A DNA stretch of 64,000 bases, taken from NCBI RefSeq assembly GCF_008017835.1, contig NZ_VRLT01000026.1, positions 1 through 64,000 on the forward strand. Direction: 5' to 3'. Each line of letters starts with the position of its first letter. Positions within the stretch are counted from its first letter, which is position 1. The stretch comes from Mesonia sp. HuA40. Lineage in GTDB: Bacteria; Bacteroidota; Bacteroidia; Flavobacteriales; Flavobacteriaceae. This document shows positions 8,867-18,460 of this stretch, piece after piece. The notes under the pieces are model-generated. The model saw only the letters and a list, made by a program, of their open reading frames with translations, was not told the origin of the DNA and did no database searches. The position numbers and the translations under genes were made by a program.

Positions 8867-9637
8867 ATGAATCACTTGTTAAAATCATATCCTAGATTTT
8901 GGTTAAAAAGTACCAATGCCCACGGGGTACACTCTCCCTTTGTGTATAATTGGGTAACCCGATGTTTATACGACAAAAAAGACTATGCGGCTTATCGGCT
9001 TATCAAGGCATATCATAAAGCTATGCGTAGTAATCACCATGCGATTGAGGTAAAAGATTTTGGTGCCGGTTCACGGGTTTTTAATCCCAATAAAAAAAGA
9101 AAGGTAAGTGCTATTGGCAAACAAGCCGGGAGTTCGCTTAAACGCAGTCAACTGCTTTATAGAATTTGCCGTTATTTTGATATCAAGCAAGCGGTTGAAT
9201 TGGGCACTTCATTGGGCTTGGGAAGTATTGGGATGGCCGCAAATTCGGGCACGCAAGTACACAGCTTTGAAGCCTGCCAGGCCACGGCAAAATTAGCCCA
9301 AAACCAAATGCAAAAAATGCAACGCAACAATTGGCAGTTGCATTTGGGCTTGTTTAAAGATACTTTAAAGCAAGTACCCCATAATATTGATCTGGCTTTT
9401 ATAGATGGGCACCATGATGAGCAGGCTACTTACGCGTATTTTTGTACCTTGTTGGCGCATAAACACAACGACAGTGTATTTATTATAGACGACATTTACT
9501 GGTCGGCTGGTATGCAGCGCGCTTGGGAGCGGATTAAAAAGCATCCCGAGGTAAAGGTAAGCATAGATTGTTTTTATTGGGGCTTGGTATTTTTTAGAGC
9601 TGAGCAAGCTAAAGAAGAATTTAGCATTCGCATGTAA
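8867..9637 (+). CDS. SAM-dependent methyltransferase, class I
   Basis: This 256-aa protein has an N-terminal segment with [12 protein letters not shown] (near residues 20-31), common in a Bacteroidota methyltransferase family. A Rossmann-type SAM site follows ([15 protein letters not shown], about 107-121), then an acidic motif [10 protein letters not shown] (about 180-189) typical of O-methyltransferase-like folds. It sits 33 nt after the ABC-F gene and just upstream of an ABC ATPase gene, so it is probably co-transcribed. The substrate is unknown. Nothing shows membrane association. Confidence 0.75.
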   Translation: MNHLLKSYPRFWLKSTNAHGVHSPFVYNWVTRCLYDKKDYAAYRLIKAYHKAMRSNHHAIEVKDFGAGSRVFNPNKKRKVSAIGKQAGSSLKRSQLLYRICRYFDIKQAVELGTSLGLGSIGMAANSGTQVHSFEACQATAKLAQNQMQKMQRNNWQLHLGLFKDTLKQVPHNIDLAFIDGHHDEQATYAYFCTLLAHKHNDSVFIIDDIYWSAGMQRAWERIKKHPEVKVSIDCFYWGLVFFRAEQAKEEFSIRM

Positions 9638-9680
9638 CAAAGCTGCCGTGCTAACGTCTTATAAAACAGAAAGCAGAAGT

Positions 9681-10385
9681 ATGAATAAAGTTATTGATAT
9701 TACTAAAATTACCCGAGATTTTAAACTTGGCCAAGAAACCGTACACGTTTTAAAAGGCATAGACCTGGTTATTGAAAAAGGCGAATACGTTGCGATTATG
9801 GGGCCGTCTGGATCAGGAAAATCAACTTTGATGAATTTACTAGGCTGTTTAGATACCCCTACCGCCGGAAAATACATTTTAAACGGCCAGGATGTTTCTC
9901 AGCTCAGCGATGATGAGTTGGCAGAGATTAGAAATAAAGAAATCGGCTTTGTATTTCAAACCTTTAATTTGCTTCCGCGAACCACAGCTTTAGACAATGT
10001 GGCTTTACCTATGATTTATGCTGGCAAATCAAGACAAGAACGCAACGAGCGAGCGGCCGAAGTATTGCAAGACGTTGGGCTAGGCGATCGGATGGACCAT
10101 AAACCCAATCAGCTTTCAGGTGGACAGCGTCAAAGAGTAGCCGTGGGGCGTGCTTTGGTAAACAAGCCTTCTATTATCTTAGCCGATGAGCCTACGGGAA
10201 ATCTAGATTCTAAAACCTCTGTAGAAATTATGCATCTTTTTGATGCAATTCACGCCGCAGGCAATACGGTAATTTTAGTTACTCACGAAGAAGATATTGC
10301 AGCCCACGCGCATAGGGTAATTCGACTGCGCGACGGACTTATTGAAACCGATGTGAAACAAAAGCCAAAAAGTTATGCAACTTGA
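9681..10385 (+). CDS. ABC transporter ATPase, MacB/LolD type, without permease
   Basis: This 234-aa ATPase has Walker A GPSGSGKS, a Q-loop in [10 protein letters not shown], signature LSGGQRQR and Walker [14 protein letters not shown]. The [16 protein letters not shown] stretch is characteristic of the MacB/LolD/FtsE branch that drives mechanotransmission permeases. The chosen ATG opens with [13 protein letters not shown], the normal family start; an in-frame upstream start eleven codons earlier adds an atypical extension. No FtsX/MacB-type permease is encoded nearby, so the partner must be elsewhere. The end overlaps the next small gene by 11 nt. Confidence 0.85.
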   Translation: MNKVIDITKITRDFKLGQETVHVLKGIDLVIEKGEYVAIMGPSGSGKSTLMNLLGCLDTPTAGKYILNGQDVSQLSDDELAEIRNKEIGFVFQTFNLLPRTTALDNVALPMIYAGKSRQERNERAAEVLQDVGLGDRMDHKPNQLSGGQRQRVAVGRALVNKPSIILADEPTGNLDSKTSVEIMHLFDAIHAAGNTVILVTHEEDIAAHAHRVIRLRDGLIETDVKQKPKSYAT

Positions 10386-10560
10386 GAACCTCTCTCCGCT
10401 CACTCAAATTTTACTTGTTTTCGGCGGGCTAGTAATACTGTTTCTCGCAGTAATTGCCAACAATAATCGCAATAAAACCAAGCGTAAGCCTAGAAGTACG
10501 CGAGCGTTTAAAGAACGTTTGAAAGCCAAAAGAGCAGAGAAAGAGAAAGAAAATGCATAA
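10375..10560 (+). CDS. Small single-pass membrane protein
   Basis: This 61-aa protein has one transmembrane segment (about residues 9-27) followed by a strongly basic cytoplasmic tail. It overlaps the end of the ABC ATPase gene by 11 nt, which indicates coupled translation. I do not recognise a family. The overlap suggests a link to the ATPase, for example as a small accessory subunit, but this is inference only. Confidence 0.6.
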   Translation: MQLENLSPLTQILLVFGGLVILFLAVIANNNRNKTKRKPRSTRAFKERLKAKRAEKEKENA

Positions 10561-10711
10561 GGTATTACTATAAATGGTTTAGGCTACAAATTTGAACCGA
10601 GTCATTCGCATCCTTTAAAATTTTGGCTTCATCTCCCAATACATTCAAATTGATTATATAAAAATTCTACATTTATCTTTTTCTTTCTTACTTTGTATGC
10701 AAAAAAAGAAA

Positions 10712-11290
10712 ATGAAAATTTATACCAAGACAGGAGATCAAGGTACCACTGCACTATTTGGCGGCACACGTGTACCCAAACATCATATTCGCATAGAAAG
10801 TTACGGCAGTGTAGATGAACTTAATGCCCAAATTGGTTTAATCAAAGATCAAGATATCGACCGGGATACAAAACAAGATCTTTTTGCCATACAGCATCAT
10901 TTATTTACGCTTGGCGCGGAATTAGCCACAGATCCGGAAAAAGCCAAGTTAAAAAACGGTAAAGAGCGTTTAGCCATCAAAAAAGTCAACGATCAAGAGA
11001 TAAGCTTTTTAGAAGAACGCATAGATCAAATGAATGAGCGTCTTCCCCAGATGACGCATTTTATACTACCAGGAGGACATACCACCGTGTCATATTGTCA
11101 TATCGCACGCTGTGTTTGCAGACGTGCCGAGCGTATGGCTGCCGCTTTAAATGAGTTGGAGCCATTTGACCCGAGTATTTTGAGTTATTTGAACCGATTA
11201 TCGGATTATCTTTTTGTGCTGGCACGAAAATTGACAAAAGACTTAGGTGTTGACGAAGTAAAGTGGATTCCTAAGAAGGATGAAAATTAA
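10712..11290 (+). CDS. Cob(I)alamin adenosyltransferase, PduO type
   Basis: This 192-aa enzyme attaches the 5'-deoxyadenosyl group to cob(I)alamin to make coenzyme B12. Signature features are the N-terminal KIYTKTGDQGTTALFGG, SYGSVDELNAQIG, and the C-terminal CRRAERMAAAL and YLNRLSDYLFVLAR motifs. The ATG at 10712 is preferred over one five codons upstream because a TACTTTG element ends one base before that earlier ATG. The adenosyl-B12 product is needed by methylmalonyl-CoA mutase, and the mutase chaperone MeaB is encoded at 20210. No cobalamin riboswitch is visible upstream. Confidence 0.92.
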   Translation: MKIYTKTGDQGTTALFGGTRVPKHHIRIESYGSVDELNAQIGLIKDQDIDRDTKQDLFAIQHHLFTLGAELATDPEKAKLKNGKERLAIKKVNDQEISFLEERIDQMNERLPQMTHFILPGGHTTVSYCHIARCVCRRAERMAAALNELEPFDPSILSYLNRLSDYLFVLARKLTKDLGVDEVKWIPKKDEN

Positions 11291-11361
11291 GCATACAACC
11301 AGCTTTATTTAGTACACACAAGTTCTTACAAATCAAAAAAATAAAATAATAGATTTTTTTC

Positions 11362-11391
11362 TTGGACTATTCAATTAAAAATTTATTTTTG
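11362..11391 (+). promoter_or_regulatory. Consensus promoter of the DUF2795 gene
   Basis: TTG (11362-11364), 19 nt, then TATTTTTG (11384-11391) reproduces the Bacteroidota -33/-7 arrangement. The box ends 23 nt before the ATG. Confidence 0.72.
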
Positions 11392-11414
11392 CAGAAATTA
11401 AACACGAGTATCAG

Positions 11415-11636
11415 ATGTATTGGACTTTAGAATTAGCATCCTACTTAAGTGATGCCCCTTGGCCAGCAACCAAAGATGAATTGATAGATTATGCTATTAG
11501 AACGGGAGCTCCTTTAGAGGTGGTTGAAAATTTACAATCTATAGAAGATGAAGGTGATTCTTATGATTCAATAGAGGAAATTTGGCCAGATTACCCCACC
11601 GATGAAGATTACCTTTGGAACGAAGATGAATATTAA
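11415..11636 (+). CDS. DUF2795 family small acidic protein
   Basis: This 73-aa, very acidic protein has a DUF2795-like core: an N-terminal helix, WPATKDELIDYAIRTGAP, and a second helix, then a Tyr/Asp/Glu-rich tail. Function is unknown. It lies directly upstream of secA but is separated from it by a hairpin terminator and a secA promoter box, so the two are neighbours rather than one operon. It is probably real, given the consensus promoter and the family match. Confidence 0.8.
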   Translation: MYWTLELASYLSDAPWPATKDELIDYAIRTGAPLEVVENLQSIEDEGDSYDSIEEIWPDYPTDEDYLWNEDEY

Positions 11637-11655
11637 AAATCAGCAAAATAACTAG

Positions 11656-11685
11656 AAAAAAGTCTCCCTGTGAGGCTTTTTTTTT
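11656..11685 (+). terminator. Rho-independent terminator after the DUF2795 gene
   Basis: The stem AAGTCTC/GAGGCTT (11660-11666 with 11672-11678, one G-U pair, loop CCTGT) is flanked by an A-run and nine T residues. It lies 20 nt after the stop. Confidence 0.8.
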
Positions 11686-11688
11686 GCT

Positions 11689-11696
11689 TACATTTG
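11689..11696 (+). promoter_or_regulatory. -7 promoter box of secA
   Basis: TACATTTG matches TAnnTTTG and lies 25 nt before the secA ATG, immediately after the T-run of the preceding terminator. No -33 TTG stands at the expected spacing. Confidence 0.5.
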
Positions 11697-11721
11697 ACAC
11701 TTATAAAAACAATTACAAGTT

Positions 11722-14700
11722 ATGGGGTTTTTAGACTCGGTATTAAAAGTATTTATTGGCGACAAGTCTGAAAAAGACATCAAAGCCATCAAACCTATTG
11801 TAGAAAAAATCAAAGCTTTAGAAAAAGACTTTGAACAACTTAGCCTCGATCAATTAAGGCAGAAGACAAGCGATTTTAAAGCTAAAATAAAATCGGCTAC
11901 CCAAAATTTAACCGAAGAAATTGCAGCTTTAAAAGAAAAGGCTAGTCAAGAAGAAGACATCAACCTCAAAGAAGACCATTACAACAAAATAGACAGTCTT
12001 GAGAAAGAAGTTTATACGGTTTCTGAGCAGGTTTTAAATGATATTTTACCAGAAGCTTTTGCAACGGTTAAAGAAACCGCTAAACGCTTTTGCCATAACG
12101 AGCGTTTAGAGGTAAAAGCCACCGCCTATGATCGCGAACTTTCTGCCACTAAAGACTATGTAAATCTAGAGGGAGAAGATAAAGCCATTTGGTTAAACCG
12201 ATGGGATGCCGCCGGTAAAGAAGTGCAGTGGGATATGATACACTACGATGTTCAGCTGATTGGTGGTATTGCTATGCACCAAGGTAAAATTGCCGAAATG
12301 CAAACGGGTGAAGGGAAAACCTTAGTGGCAACCCTACCGGTATACCTTAATGCATTAACCGGAAAGGGTGTACACCTTGTAACGGTAAACGATTACTTGG
12401 CCAAAAGGGATAGCGCTTGGATGGCTCCTATCTTTCAATTTCACGGTCTTACAGTAGATTGTATCGATTATCATAGACCTAATTCTGAAGCTAGGAGAAA
12501 AGCTTATAATGCCGATATTACCTACGGTACCAATAACGAGTTTGGTTTTGACTACCTGCGTGATAATATGAGTCACTCACCTAATGATTTAGTTCAGCGT
12601 AAGCACAACTATGCCATTGTAGATGAGGTCGATTCGGTATTGATTGATGATGCCCGAACTCCACTTATTATTTCGGGACCAGTGCCTAAAGGAGATGTGC
12701 ACGAATTTGATGCATTAAAACCTCAAATCAGTAAAATAGTTGAAGTTCAACGCAAGTATCTTGTTGGCGTATTGGCAGAAGCCAAAAAGCTTATCGCTGC
12801 AGGAGATACCAAACAAGGTGGATTTTTATTGCTTCGCGTTTTCCGCGGATTGCCTAAAAACAAAGCATTAATCAAATTTTTAAGTGAAGAGGGTATCAAG
12901 CAGCTACTGCAAAAAACCGAAAATCACTATATGCAAGATAACAACCGCGAGATGCCAAAGGTAGACGCTGAGTTGTATTTTGTAATTGAAGAGAAAAACA
13001 ACCAAATTGACTTAACCGATAAGGGAGTTGAGTTTTTATCGGGTAAAGAAGATCCTAACTTTTTTGTGATGCCCGAGATTGGTATGGAAATCTCTAAAAT
13101 TGAGCAAAAAAACCTACCTAAAGAAGAAGAAGCTGCATTAAAAGAAGAACTCTTTAGAGATTATAGTGTAAAAAGCGAAAGAATTCACACCCTGCGTCAA
13201 CTTTTAAAAGCTTATACACTTTTTGAAAAAGATACCGAGTATGTGGTGATGGACAATAAAGTGAAGATTGTAGATGAACAGACTGGCCGTATTATGGATG
13301 GGCGTAGATATAGCGACGGGTTACACCAAGCTATTGAGGCCAAAGAAAATGTAAAGATTGAGGATGCCACGCAAACCTTTGCTACCGTAACCTTACAAAA
13401 TTACTTTAGAATGTACGGCAAGTTATCGGGTATGACCGGTACAGCGGTAACCGAGGCGGGCGAATTCTGGGAAATTTATGAATTGGATGTTGTTGAGATA
13501 CCTACCAACCGGCCTATTGCACGTAAAGATAAAGAAGATTTGGTATACAAAACCAAACGCGAAAAATACAATGCAGTTATTGAGGAGGTAACCAAATTAT
13601 CGCAAGCAGGACGCCCCGTACTTATTGGTACAACCTCGGTAGATATTTCAGAGCTGCTTAGCCGTATGCTTAAAATAAGAAATGTACCGCATAATGTATT
13701 GAACGCAAAATTACACAAGAAAGAAGCTGATATTGTAGAAGAAGCGGGTAAAGCTGGAGTGGTAACCATTGCAACCAATATGGCAGGTCGTGGTACCGAT
13801 ATTAAACTGAGTAAAGAAGTGAAAGAAGCTGGTGGTTTGGCCATTATTGGTACCGAACGCCACGATTCGAGACGAGTAGACAGACAGTTAAGAGGTCGTG
13901 CTGGTCGTCAAGGAGATCCAGGTAGTTCACAATTCTACGTTTCTTTAGAAGATAATTTAATGCGCCTCTTTGGTAGTGAACGTATTGCTAAACTAATGGA
14001 CCGCATGGGGCTTGAAGAAGGTGAGGTTATACAGCATAGTATGATTTCTAAATCTATAGAACGTGCCCAGAAAAAAGTAGAGGAAAACAATTTTGGTGTA
14101 AGAAAGCGCTTGTTAGAATATGATGATGTAATGAATGCGCAGCGTGAAGTGATTTATAAGCGTAGATACCACGCCCTATTCGGGGAACGTTTACGTGTTG
14201 ATTTGGCCAATATGATTTTCGATCTATCGGAATCGATTACCGAAACCAACAAAAATGCTGCTGATTTTAAAAACTTTGAATTTGAGTTGATTCGTTATTT
14301 CTCTATGGATTCTCCTGTAGATGAAAAAATTTTTGAAAAACTAAAGCCACAAGAGTTAGCGGGTAAAGTTTATAAAGCTGCTTATGCCAATTACGAAGAG
14401 CGTATGCGGGCCAATGCAGAAAGAGCTTATCCTGTAATCAAACAAATTTTTGAAACCCAAGGTGATCGTTTTGAGCGTATTGGAGTACCTTTCTCTGACG
14501 GTCAAAAAACCTTACAGGTTGCCACCAATTTAAAAATGGCTTATGAAACCGAAGGTAAACAATTGGTTCAAGATTTTGAGAAAAATATCACTTTGGCTAT
14601 TATCGATGATGCTTGGAAAACCCATTTGCGTAAAATGGATGAATTAAAGCAAAGTGTACAACTTGCGGTTCACGAACAAAAAGACCCCTTGCTTATTTAT

Positions 14701-15081
14701 AAATTTGAGGCGTTTGAATTATTCAAATCGATGTTAGATGAGGTAAATAAAGAGGTGATTTCCTTCTTGTTTAAAGGAGAAATACCTCAGCAAGAAACCA
14801 ATATTCAAGAAGCTCGTGAGCAAAGACCTAAAGAAAATCTAGAGACTTCTAAAGAGGAAATCCCTAATATGGATGAGCGTGCTGCTCAAAACAGAGCCGC
14901 GGGTCAACAAGCCTCACAACAACCACAAGTAACCGAAACCATTGTTCGTGAACAACCCAAAATTGGACGCAATGACAAGGTTACTATTCGCAATGTTGCA
15001 ACGGGAGAAAGCAAAACCTTAAAATACAAACAAGCAATACCCTTATTAGAAAAAGGACAATGGGTTTTAACTAAACACTAA
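11722..15081 (+). CDS. secA: Preprotein translocase ATPase SecA
   Basis: This is the motor that pushes unfolded preproteins through SecYEG, 1119 aa. It has DEAD-type Walker A MQTGEGKT (193-200), VNDYLAKRD, the DEVD box in [20 protein letters not shown] (about 302-320), the GTDI motif and [12 protein letters not shown] in the second nucleotide-binding fold. It is about 220 aa longer than E. coli SecA. Roughly 100 of these residues, about 335-440, are inserted just after the [10 protein letters not shown] motif, as in other Bacteroidota. The C-terminus ends in a short conserved-looking block ([16 protein letters not shown] is visible) and lacks the CxCx8CH zinc motif that binds SecB. It is monocistronic with its own promoter and terminator. 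Confidence 0.98.
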   Translation: MGFLDSVLKVFIGDKSEKDIKAIKPIVEKIKALEKDFEQLSLDQLRQKTSDFKAKIKSATQNLTEEIAALKEKASQEEDINLKEDHYNKIDSLEKEVYTVSEQVLNDILPEAFATVKETAKRFCHNERLEVKATAYDRELSATKDYVNLEGEDKAIWLNRWDAAGKEVQWDMIHYDVQLIGGIAMHQGKIAEMQTGEGKTLVATLPVYLNALTGKGVHLVTVNDYLAKRDSAWMAPIFQFHGLTVDCIDYHRPNSEARRKAYNADITYGTNNEFGFDYLRDNMSHSPNDLVQRKHNYAIVDEVDSVLIDDARTPLIISGPVPKGDVHEFDALKPQISKIVEVQRKYLVGVLAEAKKLIAAGDTKQGGFLLLRVFRGLPKNKALIKFLSEEGIKQLLQKTENHYMQDNNREMPKVDAELYFVIEEKNNQIDLTDKGVEFLSGKEDPNFFVMPEIGMEISKIEQKNLPKEEEAALKEELFRDYSVKSERIHTLRQLLKAYTLFEKDTEYVVMDNKVKIVDEQTGRIMDGRRYSDGLHQAIEAKENVKIEDATQTFATVTLQNYFRMYGKLSGMTGTAVTEAGEFWEIYELDVVEIPTNRPIARKDKEDLVYKTKREKYNAVIEEVTKLSQAGRPVLIGTTSVDISELLSRMLKIRNVPHNVLNAKLHKKEADIVEEAGKAGVVTIATNMAGRGTDIKLSKEVKEAGGLAIIGTERHDSRRVDRQLRGRAGRQGDPGSSQFYVSLEDNLMRLFGSERIAKLMDRMGLEEGEVIQHSMISKSIERAQKKVEENNFGVRKRLLEYDDVMNAQREVIYKRRYHALFGERLRVDLANMIFDLSESITETNKNAADFKNFEFELIRYFSMDSPVDEKIFEKLKPQELAGKVYKAAYANYEERMRANAERAYPVIKQIFETQGDRFERIGVPFSDGQKTLQVATNLKMAYETEGKQLVQDFEKNITLAIIDDAWKTHLRKMDELKQSVQLAVHEQKDPLLIYKFEAFELFKSMLDEVNKEVISFLFKGEIPQQETNIQEAREQRPKENLETSKEEIPNMDERAAQNRAAGQQASQQPQVTETIVREQPKIGRNDKVTIRNVATGESKTLKYKQAIPLLEKGQWVLTKH

Positions 15082-15102
15082 AATACTGTACCTTTTAAAA
15101 AC

Positions 15103-15161
15103 AAAGCGGTCTTATACCTTAAAAGTCTTCTTTATAACTTTTTTTGATAAGACCGCTTTTT
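15103..15161 (+). terminator. Long-loop terminator of secA
   Basis: A perfect 13-bp stem (AAAGCGGTCTTAT at 15103-15115 with its complement at 15147-15159) encloses a 31-nt loop and ends in a T-run. It lies 22 nt after the secA stop. Confidence 0.85.
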
Positions 15162-15201
15162 GTATTTTTACATTTCACAACAAGTCAACAGTTCAACTCA
15201 C

Positions 15202-15678
15202 ATGAAGAATTTTAAAATAGAATTTAAATGGGCAATCTACTTTAGTATTCTTACCCTTTTTTGGCTGAGTATAGAAAAAGGTGTAGGGCTTCACGACCAG
15301 TATATCGATTTACACCCTATTTATACCAATTTAATTGCTATACCTTATATTTTATTGTATTATTTGGCTTTGCGACAAAAAAGAGAATGGTTTTACAATG
15401 GCCAGATCACTTGGTCTCAAGCCGTGGTTTCTGGTGCGGTATTATCGGCAATTGTGGCGCTTCTCTCACCCTTGGTACAATATATCGGAGCCACCTTTAT
15501 AACTCCCGATTATTTTAAAAATGCCACCAAATACGCTATTGAGCAACGTAATATGCATCCAGATTTAGCCAAACAATATTTTAGTATGCGTAGTTATATT
15601 ATCCAATCTATATTCTATGCCTTGGCAATGGGTATTGTAACTTCTGCTTTAGTGGCGCTTTTTGTCAAGAAAAAGTAG
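15202..15678 (+). CDS. DUF4199 family membrane protein
   Basis: This 158-aa integral membrane protein has about four transmembrane segments (residues 8-24, 35-53, 70-93 and 132-152). The arrangement and the VVSGAVLSAIVALLSPL stretch fit DUF4199, a Bacteroidota family of unknown function. The ATG at 15202 is chosen because an in-frame start 14 codons earlier lies inside the T-run of the secA terminator. Its stop is 1 nt from the stop of the convergent M23 gene, leaving no room for a terminator. Confidence 0.8.
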   Translation: MKNFKIEFKWAIYFSILTLFWLSIEKGVGLHDQYIDLHPIYTNLIAIPYILLYYLALRQKREWFYNGQITWSQAVVSGAVLSAIVALLSPLVQYIGATFITPDYFKNATKYAIEQRNMHPDLAKQYFSMRSYIIQSIFYALAMGIVTSALVALFVKKK

Positions 15679-15679
15679 C

Positions 15680-16372
15680 TTACGCGGATTTGTATTTCAA
15701 AAGTATATTAGGGTCGGGACAATTCTTCAAGTAGTATGGCTTTTCTAAAGCCCTTGCCACGCCAGGGTAATCTCCTACATAATTTTCAATATCTAAAATT
15801 AACTGAAAATGTAGATGTGGAGCGTAATCACCATTTACCCTTGCATCTCCTAAAAAACCAATGGTATCTCCTGCTTTTACAAGGTCGCCTTGTTGTAAGA
15901 GCGAAAGACTAGCTAAACTTAAATGACCGTATAAACTGAAGAATTGATGCCCACTAATTTGATGTTCTAATAGTAGTGTTGGACCATAATTTCCGTACCC
16001 TTCATTGTTTGCTAAACTGTGCACACGACCAGCTATGGGAGCCACAACAGGTGTTTCTGCAGCTGCCCAAAAATCAACCCCCAGGTGTAAATTTCTCTTT
16101 TGTGCTTCATCTGTCAAAAAATGCATACTCCGATCATAAATTTTACGCAATTCCATATATCCACCAAAAGCGACTTCGGCTTGGTTTTTATGCAACCATT
16201 GGGTCAAACGTTCTTGCATTTGTACGGGGTTAAACAAAACCGAAGTACTCAGCAAGTTTTGATGAATTGAAAGGTCTAAGGGAATATAAGTCTGATGTGC
16301 AAAGCCTTTTATTACCGGAGTAAAATCTGTAGTAAGTGATGATAAAAAAGCTAAAGAAGGTTTATTAAACAT
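15680..16372 (-). CDS. M23-type peptidase-fold protein without signal peptide
   Basis: This 230-aa protein has a complete LytM/M23 zinc site: H96 and D100 in HLGVD, YGHL with H150, and HLHF with H186/H188. M23 enzymes usually cut peptidoglycan cross-bridges, but this one has no signal peptide or membrane segment. The region around residues 69-90 (FGGYMELRKIYD) and the M23 core resemble, from memory, the C-terminal M23 domain fused to class III aminotransferases in some bacteria. A cytosolic role is therefore possible. It has its own -7 box and is convergent with the DUF4199 gene. Confidence 0.78.
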   Translation of the reverse strand: MFNKPSLAFLSSLTTDFTPVIKGFAHQTYIPLDLSIHQNLLSTSVLFNPVQMQERLTQWLHKNQAEVAFGGYMELRKIYDRSMHFLTDEAQKRNLHLGVDFWAAAETPVVAPIAGRVHSLANNEGYGNYGPTLLLEHQISGHQFFSLYGHLSLASLSLLQQGDLVKAGDTIGFLGDARVNGDYAPHLHFQLILDIENYVGDYPGVARALEKPYYLKNCPDPNILLKYKSA

Positions 16373-16396
16373 AAAAAAATAGTTTCACTTATAAAG

Positions 16397-16404
16397 CAAA
16401 ACTA
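16397..16404 (-). promoter_or_regulatory. -7 promoter box of the M23 gene
   Basis: TAGTTTTG on the minus strand matches TAnnTTTG and ends 24 nt before the ATG of the M23 protein. It lies in the 59-nt spacer after the upstream gene. Confidence 0.5.
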
Positions 16405-16431
16405 TTTTTACACAAAAACCAAATAAAAAAA

Positions 16432-17856
16432 CTAATTAAAAACAACTTTACTAAATTTCACATCGATATTAATTCGATTATCGGTTGTCTTATCTTTAAA
16501 GAAACCTGTAACCAATTCTGTGCCATAGGTGTTATCTCGAGTAACTTTAATATTAGAGGGTAGTTTCAAATTACTTTTACTACCCGTATAATTGAGCTCA
16601 AAGGCCAGTTTTGGCATTGCTATACTCAAATCGGTATTGCTCAAGTTCATATCAAGACGATTAAAATCGGCTCCTATTTTCAAGATTTTCAACTGTCCGA
16701 AGGTACTGGTTAATCTACCAAAGCCATTCCACTCTTCTATACTTAAATCACTTGCGTTAGCTCTTAAGGCCATACTTTTCACCTTGCCTATTTCAGCTTG
16801 TTTTACGTAATTTATATGCAGCTCTCCATGTTCCCAAAAATTAATATTTACAGGAGCATAAGCTACTTCTACCCTATTGTTTTCTCCTATTATCCTATCC
16901 GCTTTAAGCGATGCATAAGCCAATTGTACTTGTAAATTACTAACCGGTTTCTCCAAATTTAATGCGCCATAGCGCTGCTTGATTTTTATACTAGATTGCG
17001 AAGGAATTTTAACCTTTACAATAGGAACGATTAAAGCTTTCTCTGGAGCCTTGTTTGCATTAGGACTCAGTGTAGAAACCATAAAAATTTGGGTTGTTTT
17101 TCTTCCGTCAGGATGCTCTACAACTTCCTTTTTTAAGTGCGTATTGGAATTATTTTCGCTCATTGACCAAGCAGTAATTCTTTCATTGAACTGGGCTTCC
17201 ATTTGCTGCATTTTGCGCTCTAGCTCTTGGCGCCAAGTTTGATTGGCTGCATTTTTTTGCAATTCAGATTGACGTTGAAGCACTGCGGCATTTTCTTTAT
17301 CTTCTAAGAAAGATAACACCAAATTTTCATAGGCCCTTAAGTATTCTTTTCCTTGCTTCTGGTATGCGCTATAATCAAATTTGAGTTTACTGATTTTTTG
17401 AAGTGCGCTACTGGTAATATTTAGTGCATTTAACTCAGCTAGCAAATTCTTCATCAACTTCATTTCGCCTGGCTTAGGATAATCTGCTGCTGTTTCGCTG
17501 TTCAATGTTGCTTTTTGTAATTCGTAGGCGATTTGCTGTGCAGGCCGAGCAAAAGAACGCAAGAAAATACGGTCTTTATCTGCTTTAAAGCTCACCCCCC
17601 AGAGTTTTTTGATTTGTTCAACTTGTTCATCAGACAAATCAACACCTTCAATATAGGCCTCTATTACGGTTCTGTTTTGGTTCCAAGTTTCAATAATAAC
17701 TCGGGTGTGCCTAGACTCTAAATCTAAACTTGGTTTGGCATTAACCTCTAGTTTTTCGTGTAATAATGTGGTTTTTTGGGCTACCAAAGCGGTAGTCGTC
17801 AAACCAAAAAAACTAAGGATTAACACTTTACAATAATAAATAGCTAATTTTCTCAT
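16432..17856 (-). CDS. Secreted protein with repetitive beta-strand C-terminus (DUF4097-like)
   Basis: This 474-aa protein has a Sec signal peptide (residues 1-26, ending VAQ) and then a bacterial adhesin-like N-terminal strand region. A charged coiled coil follows at about residues 130-230. The C-terminal half (about 280-474) has short beta-rich repeats such as IKQRYGALNLEKP and VEVAYAPVNINF, as in DUF4097-type beta-helices. It is the last gene of a sigma/membrane-protein operon, 1 nt after the upstream stop. In Bacteroidota such trios probably respond to envelope conditions. No enzyme motif is visible; the family call is tentative. Confidence 0.65.
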   Translation of the reverse strand: MRKLAIYYCKVLILSFFGLTTTALVAQKTTLLHEKLEVNAKPSLDLESRHTRVIIETWNQNRTVIEAYIEGVDLSDEQVEQIKKLWGVSFKADKDRIFLRSFARPAQQIAYELQKATLNSETAADYPKPGEMKLMKNLLAELNALNITSSALQKISKLKFDYSAYQKQGKEYLRAYENLVLSFLEDKENAAVLQRQSELQKNAANQTWRQELERKMQQMEAQFNERITAWSMSENNSNTHLKKEVVEHPDGRKTTQIFMVSTLSPNANKAPEKALIVPIVKVKIPSQSSIKIKQRYGALNLEKPVSNLQVQLAYASLKADRIIGENNRVEVAYAPVNINFWEHGELHINYVKQAEIGKVKSMALRANASDLSIEEWNGFGRLTSTFGQLKILKIGADFNRLDMNLSNTDLSIAMPKLAFELNYTGSKSNLKLPSNIKVTRDNTYGTELVTGFFKDKTTDNRINIDVKFSKVVFN

Positions 17857-17857
17857 G

Positions 17858-18460
17858 CTATATGCTTATTCCCGTTAACTGTTGCTTTTGCTCTTGTTTA
17901 AGGGATTTTAATTTACTTTTTAGTCGTTTTAACAAGTCGAGTCTTAACTCTAAGTTTTGAATAAGCGTACCTATAGAGGCCTCACTCACACCATATTCTT
18001 TAATTTCTTCATTAAGCTTTAGGTATTCGTCATCGAGTTGCTCTAATTGTAGCATAAAATCATCTATTAATTCTTTATTTTCTGGGGTAATGGTTAAAGC
18101 GGCCAGTTCTGTATGCAAGTTTGCCAGATAAAAATCTTCTATCTTTTTAAATTCTGGCGAACTTTGGCTCAACATAGTAGCCGGCACAACAGGAAGACTT
18201 CCAGGATTCACAGACTGCTCTTCAACCAATTGCTCTTGGTTTAATTGAGGCGAAGTGGGCCAAAACAGCACTCCGCTTACCAACACCACTACTATAACAG
18301 CAGCAATTTTATACCATAGAAAATAGTCTTTTTTATTTTGAGATGCAGGAAACTCAGCCTCTAACCGACTTAAAAATCTATCTTTATGCCCATCTGCCAA
18401 GGGCGGGTTTGCTTTTTTCTGGGCCTCAAACTGCAACATTTCTCTAAGATCCTGTGCCAT
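17858..18460 (-). CDS. Single-pass membrane protein, probable anti-sigma partner
   Basis: This 200-aa protein has an N-terminal cytoplasmic part of about 47 residues, one transmembrane helix (about 49-67) and a periplasmic part rich in leucine and glutamate that looks helical. Its gene overlaps the ECF sigma gene by 17 nt, the usual arrangement for a membrane anti-sigma factor. The N-terminal domain lacks the zinc-binding HxxxCxxC motif of ZAS anti-sigma factors. The role is inferred from position and topology. Confidence 0.65.
   Translation of the reverse strand: MAQDLREMLQFEAQKKANPPLADGHKDRFLSRLEAEFPASQNKKDYFLWYKIAAVIVVVLVSGVLFWPTSPQLNQEQLVEEQSVNPGSLPVVPATMLSQSSPEFKKIEDFYLANLHTELAALTITPENKELIDDFMLQLEQLDDEYLKLNEEIKEYGVSEASIGTLIQNLELRLDLLKRLKSKLKSLKQEQKQQLTGISI

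Noticed and set aside
10561-10711. Cobalamin riboswitch upstream of the adenosyltransferase
   Set aside because: The 150-nt spacer lacks the B12 box and conserved stems, and meaB has no such leader either.
13476-13844. 122-codon minus-strand frame inside secA
   Set aside because: Antisense shadow of a strongly conserved gene; Ser-rich composition mirrors the complementary codons.
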